Source: an uncultured Sutterella sp. (GTDB lineage Bacteria; Pseudomonadota; Gammaproteobacteria; Burkholderiales; Burkholderiaceae_F). Taken from it: a DNA stretch of 9,399 nucleotides. Location: NCBI GenBank assembly GCA_900544255.1, contig UQUM01000059.1, positions 1 to 9,399 on the forward strand. The letters run 5' to 3'. This document shows, piece by piece, positions 6,055-9,399 of the stretch. How positions within the stretch are numbered: the first letter of the stretch is position 1; each line of letters begins with the position of its first letter. Position numbers and translations under genes: made by a program. Under the pieces are notes generated by a model. That model saw only the letters and a program-made list of their open reading frames with translations, was not told the DNA's origin and did not search any database.

Positions 6055-6807
6055 ATGCGGAAGTTTCTTGACTATGCGGCGCTCCCTCTGGCGCTTTTGC
6101 TCGCGTGGATCGCCGCCTCTGCGTCCGGAACGATTTCGCCGGTTCTGCTGCCCTCGCCCGCCGCGGTCGCCCGGGCGTTTTATGAACTGCTCACCACAGG
6201 CGCACTCTTCACCCATATCGCGGCAAGTGCCTGGCGTACGTTGGCCGGGTTCACTCTGTCGCTTGCCGCAGCCGCTGTCCTGTCGCTTCTCACGTATCGC
6301 GACGCCGCCCGAGAACGCCGCGCCTTTCTTCTTACCGAAGCCCTGCGCGTGACGCCGCCCCTGTCGCTTGTGCCGCTTTTAATTCTCTGGCTCGGGATTG
6401 ACGAAGCCCCGAAAATCGCCATCGTTTTTCTCTCCAGCTTCTTTCCCATCTACCTCAACACCGTCACGGCACTTCGGAGCACTGATCCGAAATTAATCGA
6501 AGTCGCCCGACTGCTGCACTTCACGCCGCGCGAGATGTTTTTCAAGCTGCGGCTGCCTTCGGCACTGCCGGGACTTTTAACGGGCGTACGACTGGGATTC
6601 GGCTACAGTTGGCGAGCCCTGGTGGGCGCGGAACTGGTTGCCGCCTCCTCCGGTCTCGGTTTTCTCATCAGCGAATCCGCGGAATTTGCCAAAACCGACG
6701 GCGTCTTCGTCGGCATTTTCACGATCGCCCTTTTGGGCGTCGCCGCGGACGCTCTCCTTCGGCGTTTGATTGAGCGCGCCGCCCCTCAGCACGCGTTGTC
6801 CCGGTGA
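6055..6807 (+). CDS. ABC transporter permease, NitT/TauT (SsuC/TauC) family
   Basis: Inner-membrane subunit of a binding-protein-dependent importer, 250 residues with about six hydrophobic helices. The N-terminal helix (YAALPLALLLAWIAAS), the LLPSPAAVARAFYELL segment after it and the PPLSLVPLLILWLGIDEAPKI block (101-121) are typical of the SsuC/TauC group. The cytoplasmic EAA loop, which docks on the ATPase, is EVARLLHFTPREMFFKLRLP (149-168); the glycine usually invariant in this loop is replaced by H155. The ATG at 6055 has no Shine-Dalgarno and follows the predicted transcription start by only about 30 bases. It is first of three genes and its stop overlaps the next start (GTGA). Substrate: the family handles sulfonates, taurine, nitrate, cyanate and thiamine precursors; none can be assigned here. 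Confidence 0.93.
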   Translation: MRKFLDYAALPLALLLAWIAASASGTISPVLLPSPAAVARAFYELLTTGALFTHIAASAWRTLAGFTLSLAAAAVLSLLTYRDAARERRAFLLTEALRVTPPLSLVPLLILWLGIDEAPKIAIVFLSSFFPIYLNTVTALRSTDPKLIEVARLLHFTPREMFFKLRLPSALPGLLTGVRLGFGYSWRALVGAELVAASSGLGFLISESAEFAKTDGVFVGIFTIALLGVAADALLRRLIERAAPQHALSR

Positions 6808-7547
6808 GATCCGTCATGTATTTCGTTTCCGTCCGACATCTCACCAAAACCTTCCGCACCGACCGCGGCACCGTCACGGCGACCGACGACTTGTCCCTGA
6901 CCTTTCCCGCGGGAGAGATCACGGCCGTCGTGGGCGAAAGCGGCTGCGGCAAAACAACGCTGCTGCGGCTTATCGCCGGGCTTGAGACGGCGGACGAGGG
7001 GTGCGTCGTCACCGAAGCAACAGGAAACAGCGCCGCCCCCTGCGAAACCGCCGTCGTTTTTCAGGAACCACGGCTTTTTCCGTGGCTTTCCGTTGCCGAC
7101 AATCTGAAACTCGCCGTTCGGCAATTACCCGCCGACGAACAAGACCGGCGTCTTGCGGACGCACTCTCTCTCACGGGGCTCACCGAAGCCGCCGGCGCCT
7201 ATCCGACCGAGTTGTCGGGCGGCATGGCGCAACGTGCCGGTTTTGCCCGCGCGCTCATTTCTGAGCCGGACGTGCTGCTGCTTGACGAAGCCTTCAGTGC
7301 ACTTGATGCCCTGACGCGCGATAACGTCCGCTCGGAATTTTTGAAAATCCACGCCCGGCGCTCGATGACGACGATTCTCGTCACCCACGATATTTTGGAA
7401 GCGTGCCTGCTCGCTCATCGGATCGTCCGTCTTAAAAACGGACGTACGGCTGCGGTATACGCCGTTGAAGCACCCTACCCGAGAACGCTCGCGGATCCTT
7501 CGGTCGGACAACTTGCCGACACTATCAGAAACGATTTTTTTAACTGA
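6804..7547 (+). CDS. ABC transporter ATP-binding protein, NitT/TauT (SsuB/TauB) family
   Basis: Cytoplasmic ATPase energising the importer. All motifs are present: Walker A GESGCGKTT (44-52), Q-loop Q87 in VVFQEPRLFPW, signature LSGGMAQR (137-144), Walker B VLLLDEAF (157-164), and the switch histidine H195 in ILVTHD. VFQEPRLFPWLSVADN is typical of the SsuB/TauB group. Length 247 matches the family. The GTG start at 6804 overlaps the permease stop as GTGA, supporting translational coupling; an ATG at 6816, four codons later, is a reasonable alternative (243 residues). The next gene begins 16 bases after its stop. Nothing is missing, so the subunit should be active. Confidence 0.95.
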   Translation: MRSVMYFVSVRHLTKTFRTDRGTVTATDDLSLTFPAGEITAVVGESGCGKTTLLRLIAGLETADEGCVVTEATGNSAAPCETAVVFQEPRLFPWLSVADNLKLAVRQLPADEQDRRLADALSLTGLTEAAGAYPTELSGGMAQRAGFARALISEPDVLLLDEAFSALDALTRDNVRSEFLKIHARRSMTTILVTHDILEACLLAHRIVRLKNGRTAAVYAVEAPYPRTLADPSVGQLADTIRNDFFN

Positions 7548-7552
7548 CTTTC

Positions 7553-7556
7553 GGAG
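7553..7556 (+). promoter_or_regulatory. Ribosome binding site fixing the binding-protein start
   Basis: GGAG seven bases before the ATG at 7564. It decides for this start over the in-frame upstream ones, which lie inside the ATPase gene. Confidence 0.75.
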
Positions 7557-7563
7557 TCACATC

Positions 7564-8511
7564 ATGAAACTTAAAACCTTAGCCTTCGTGTTGGGCGCTG
7601 CGGTATCGGGGCTTGTTCAAGCCGCTACGGGCGGCATGCCCGACACCGTCAACATCGTCTACGTGAAGGCCCCCTTCAATCTGCAGAACATGGTAATGAA
7701 GGATCGGCAGATGCTCGAAAAGGCCTTCAAACCCTACGGTACCGAAGTGAAATGGCACACCATCACCTCGGGCGCCAAGCAGGGCCAGGCGATGGCGGCG
7801 GGCGCAATCGACGTCTCGGCCGTCATGAATACGGCATCGCTTCTGATGGCCAACGGTGCCGGCAACCCCGTCTTGATCGCCAACGGCGTCTCGCACCCCG
7901 CGGACACCTTTGCGATCGTCGGCGCGAAAGGCGAGCACTACACCGTCAAAGACCTCAAGGGTAAGAAAATCGCAGGGCCCCGCGGCACAGTGCTGCATCA
8001 GCTCCTCATTGCGGCGCTCGTAAAGGAAGGTATGTCGGCCGGTGACGTCACCTTCGTCCCGATGGATATTCCGGCCGCGATGACGGCCGTCGTCGCAGGG
8101 CACGCCGACGCCGCGCTTTTGGCGGCTTCTGCCGTCATCAAAGCCCAGGAAGCCGGCTGTGAAGTCATCACGACCGCCAAGGGTCTCGTCAACGTCAACC
8201 TCGTCATGACTGCCCGTGAGGGATTTGCCAAAGACTATCCCAACGCCCTGAACCTCGTCGTGAAAACGCAGCGGAAAGCCCTCCAATGGATCAACGGGCA
8301 CTGGGATGAAGCCGTCGCGTTGGGGGCGAAGGAACACGGCATCCGTCTTGACGACGCCAAGAAACTCGCACAGTGGTCCAACTACTACGACACGCTCACG
8401 AACGACGACATCAAGGGGCTCGTGGACGACCAGTTCTTTCTCGTTGAGAACGGCATGATGGCTAAAAAAGTGAACGTCCGTACGTTGGTGCTGCCGACGG
8501 CGCTGCATTAA
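7564..8511 (+). CDS. Periplasmic substrate-binding protein of the NitT/TauT ABC importer (SsuA-like)
   Basis: Periplasmic binding protein, 315 residues, that captures the ligand and delivers it to the permease. The signal peptide is clear: KLK, a hydrophobic core TLAFVLGAAVSGL and a VQA cleavage site after residue 20; there is no lipobox cysteine, so it should be soluble in the periplasm. The NMT1/SsuA-like fold is indicated by QGQAMAAGAIDVSAVM, the ADTFAIV strand, VKDLKGKKIAGPRGTVLHQLL and AAMTAVVAGHADAALL, in the order normal for the family. The ATG at 7564 is supported by the GGAG at 7553. It is last in the operon, followed by a terminator at 8538-8563. The ligand cannot be deduced; annotation as aliphatic sulfonate binding would be a guess, and the Fur-like box upstream argues for considering an iron-linked ligand. 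Confidence 0.93.
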   Translation: MKLKTLAFVLGAAVSGLVQAATGGMPDTVNIVYVKAPFNLQNMVMKDRQMLEKAFKPYGTEVKWHTITSGAKQGQAMAAGAIDVSAVMNTASLLMANGAGNPVLIANGVSHPADTFAIVGAKGEHYTVKDLKGKKIAGPRGTVLHQLLIAALVKEGMSAGDVTFVPMDIPAAMTAVVAGHADAALLAASAVIKAQEAGCEVITTAKGLVNVNLVMTAREGFAKDYPNALNLVVKTQRKALQWINGHWDEAVALGAKEHGIRLDDAKKLAQWSNYYDTLTNDDIKGLVDDQFFLVENGMMAKKVNVRTLVLPTALH

Positions 8512-8537
8512 TTCCGTTTCCGCATAATCAGCCGCAG

Positions 8538-8563
8538 GCCCCCGGTCGATTCCGGGGGCTTTT
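8538..8563 (+). terminator. Rho-independent terminator of the ABC importer operon
   Basis: GCCCCCGG (8538-8545) pairs perfectly with CCGGGGGC (8552-8559) across a TCGATT loop, followed by TTTT. It lies 26 bases after the binding-protein stop codon. Confidence 0.88.
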
Positions 8564-8822
8564 GCTGCCAATCATCGGTATTTTGCTGATATATCGTTGT
8601 TATTTATAGAAATTTATTTCTACCAATCGTTCAGGCAGATTGGACGATTAACTCAATTTTCCAAGCTGTTCGTCCAACATTTTCGCTGCCGTCTCACAAA
8701 CGAAAGTTCCAAGAACAAAATTATCCATTCATTTCAATGGAATAATTCCTAATCTACTCGAACGGCAGATTGATTTTCAGAAGGGGCACTCCGGCACTAG
8801 CAACTGCGCTGAACGCAACGGC
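8564..8822. other. AT-rich intergenic region with several inverted repeats
   Basis: No gene is seen here, and base composition is clearly more AT-rich than the flanking genes. It holds a perfect palindrome TAGAAAT-TT-ATTTCTA (8607-8622), an 8-bp inverted repeat TTGGACGA / TCGTCCAA (8640-8647 and 8670-8677, 22-base loop), GTTC-CAA-GAAC (8706-8716), and a hairpin ATTATCCATT / AATGGAATAAT (8720-8746). GGCAGATTG occurs twice (8634 and 8764). A structured RNA or a regulator-binding region is possible; neither is shown. Confidence 0.5.
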
Positions 8823-8851
8823 TTGCTTTTTGTTCGCCTACGAACTATTAT
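8823..8851 (+). promoter_or_regulatory. Candidate promoter of the cupin gene
   Basis: -35 TTGCTT (8823-8828; first three bases match) and -10 TATTAT (8846-8851; five of six match) with exactly 17 nt between. The spacer is filled by the first operator palindrome. The transcript would have a leader of about 70 bases. Confidence 0.5.
8831..8846. promoter_or_regulatory. Palindromic operator, copy 1
   Basis: TGTTCGCCTACGAACT: GTTCG and CGAAC as inverted arms around CCTA, occupying the spacer of the cupin promoter. It differs from copy 2 at only two of 16 positions. A dimeric repressor bound here would exclude RNA polymerase. Confidence 0.6.
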
Positions 8852-8896
8852 TCCGCTCATTCGGGAAACTTCGATTTTCCATTCTTTCAGTTTTAT

Positions 8897-8912
8897 TGTT
8901 CGTCTACGAACA
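8897..8912. promoter_or_regulatory. Palindromic operator, copy 2
   Basis: TGTTCGTCTACGAACA is a perfect inverted repeat with 7-bp arms and a 2-bp centre, 66 bases after copy 1 and just before the cupin ribosome binding site at 8915. The spacing would allow looping or cooperative binding with copy 1. As RNA it could also form a small hairpin next to the ribosome binding site. Confidence 0.6.
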
Positions 8913-8914
8913 GT

Positions 8915-8920
8915 CAGGAG
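8915..8920 (+). promoter_or_regulatory. Ribosome binding site fixing the cupin start
   Basis: CAGGAG eight bases before the ATG at 8929. It rules out the upstream in-frame start at TTG 8770, which has none and would translate through the promoter and both operators. Confidence 0.8.
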
Positions 8921-8928
8921 AAACAACC

Positions 8929-9309
8929 ATGTCCGATTTCAAGAAACTGCACCTTGATCCCGCCGCTCCCCGTACGGAACTGCATGACGCGCTGGGACTT
9001 ACCGGTGCCGAAGTGTCCGTCAACGTACTTCCCTCCGGCGCCGGTGTCCCTTTCGTGCATAACCACACCGCCAACGAAGAGGTGTACGGCATCATTTCCG
9101 GCAAGGGCGAACTCTACCTAGACGGCAAAGTCTCTGAAGTCACCGCGGGCGATTGGTTCGTGATCACCCCCGAAGGCCGCCGCGCCCTGCGTGCCGCCCC
9201 TGATTCGGCCATGACCTACGTCTGCATCCAGGCCACCGCCGGAAGCCTCAAAGGCTTTACGATGACGGACGGCAAGCTCTGCGAAGAAAAAGCCCCCTGG
9301 ATGGCATAA
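8929..9309 (+). CDS. Small cupin-domain protein
   Basis: Single-domain cupin of 126 residues, function unknown. Motif 1 is clear: GAGVPFVHNHTANEEVYGIISGKG with H44, H46 and E50 (or E51) as likely metal ligands and G60 closing it. Motif 2 is AGDWFVITPEGRRAL (73-87), in which the usual third histidine position is occupied by R85/A86. This matches a known group of small cupins in gut bacteria that begin FKxxHL..TELHDxLxLTGAEVS and end near GSLxxFTMTDG, where the substitution is common. Metal binding may therefore be altered, and a catalytic role should not be assumed. The ATG at 8929 is fixed by CAGGAG at 8915. The gene stands alone, with two palindromic operators in front and an IS200/IS605 element end immediately behind; no terminator of its own is visible. 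Confidence 0.9.
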   Translation: MSDFKKLHLDPAAPRTELHDALGLTGAEVSVNVLPSGAGVPFVHNHTANEEVYGIISGKGELYLDGKVSEVTAGDWFVITPEGRRALRAAPDSAMTYVCIQATAGSLKGFTMTDGKLCEEKAPWMA

Positions 9310-9319
9310 TCAACCGTCT

Positions 9320-9399
9320 TTAACTTCCTCCTCGCCCTGAAGGACGAGGATTCCCTACTGAGTCACGGGGCAAGCCTCGTGATCTCTTCGATGGGTTCC
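9320..9399 (-). mobile_element. Right end of an IS200/IS605-family (TnpB-carrying) element, partial
   Basis: Read on the minus strand, the sequence after the presumed TnpB stop is GGAATCCTCGTCCTTCAGGG followed by CGAGGAGGAAGTTAA, matching the familiar right end of IS200/IS605 and IS1341-type elements (canonical form close to AATCCCCGCCCTTTAGGGCGGGGAGGATGTCAA in layout). The hairpin CCTCGTCC-TTCA-GGGCGAGG lies at 9330-9349. The end at about 9320 is placed by aligning GTTAA with the usual GTCAA terminus and is uncertain by a few bases. The element continues beyond the window. In such elements this end also makes the 3' part of the TnpB guide (omega/reRNA) scaffold. Confidence 0.82.
9363..9399 (-). 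CDS. tnpB: TnpB C-terminal end, partial
   Basis: The last codons of a minus-strand gene: EPIEEITRLAP then TGA at 9363-9365. Alone this is too short to identify, but an acidic/polar tail of this kind directly before the IS200/IS605 right-end hairpin is where TnpB normally stops. TnpB is an RNA-guided nuclease related to Cas12 that helps keep the element at its site. The catalytic RuvC residues lie outside the window, so activity cannot be judged. Confidence 0.65.
   Translation of the reverse strand, partial: EPIEEITRLAP

Noticed and set aside
7579..8571. Long minus-strand open frame antisense to the binding-protein gene
   Set aside because: It crosses the operon terminator, has shadow-type composition and no recognisable domain; the plus-strand gene is certain.
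8770..8928. 53-codon hydrophobic N-terminal extension of the cupin, which could look like a membrane anchor
   Set aside because: It begins at a TTG without a ribosome binding site and would be encoded by the promoter and operator region; CAGGAG before ATG 8929 gives a normal start.
1..9399. CRISPR array, tRNA or rRNA genes, a phage or defence island
   Set aside because: I found no regularly spaced repeats, no cloverleaf or rRNA-like stretches, and no phage or defence genes apart from the single nuclease remnant and the TnpB end.

Overview
The window looks like chromosome of a Gram-negative, host-associated betaproteobacterium of the Sutterella/Parasutterella type. This is inferred from the trimeric-porin style, the mix of transporters, GC-rich third codon positions and TAAAAT-type -10 boxes; no 16S or other marker gene is present, so the genus is a guess.

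Layout, left to right. (1) A beta-barrel porin whose C-terminal part is intact but whose expected signal peptide and first strand are not seen, closed by a strong terminator. (2) A short remnant of a DUF1703-type PD-(D/E)XK nuclease that still carries the catalytic D...ExK residues, again followed by a terminator. (3) A complete AspT/YbjL-type transporter with two central RCK_C domains. (4) A manganese-dependent (family II) inorganic pyrophosphatase with its own promoter and terminator. (5) A roughly 400-base gene-poor gap with one doubtful small ORF. (6) A small heat-shock protein (Hsp20) on the minus strand, divergent from (7) a MarR-family regulator. (8) A three-gene ABC importer of the NitT/TauT (Ssu/Tau) class in the order permease, ATPase, periplasmic binding protein. 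(9) An AT-rich regulatory gap full of inverted repeats. (10) A small cupin with two near-identical palindromic operators in front of it. (11) The extreme right end of an IS200/IS605-family element on the minus strand, with the last codons of TnpB and the characteristic end hairpin, about 11 bases past the cupin stop codon.

The most interesting regulatory picture is at the ABC operon and the cupin. A 15-bp palindrome closely resembling a Fur box overlaps the stop codon of the MarR gene and lies directly upstream of the importer's -10 box, suggesting an iron-regulated importer in a family usually annotated for sulfonates, nitrate or thiamine precursors. The cupin promoter contains a 16-bp palindrome exactly in its 17-nt spacer and a second copy just before the ribosome binding site; the same half-site (GTTCGT) occurs twice around the -10 box of the MarR gene. 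A sigma32-like promoter lies between hsp20 and marR but points towards marR. None of these regulatory links is proved by the sequence alone.
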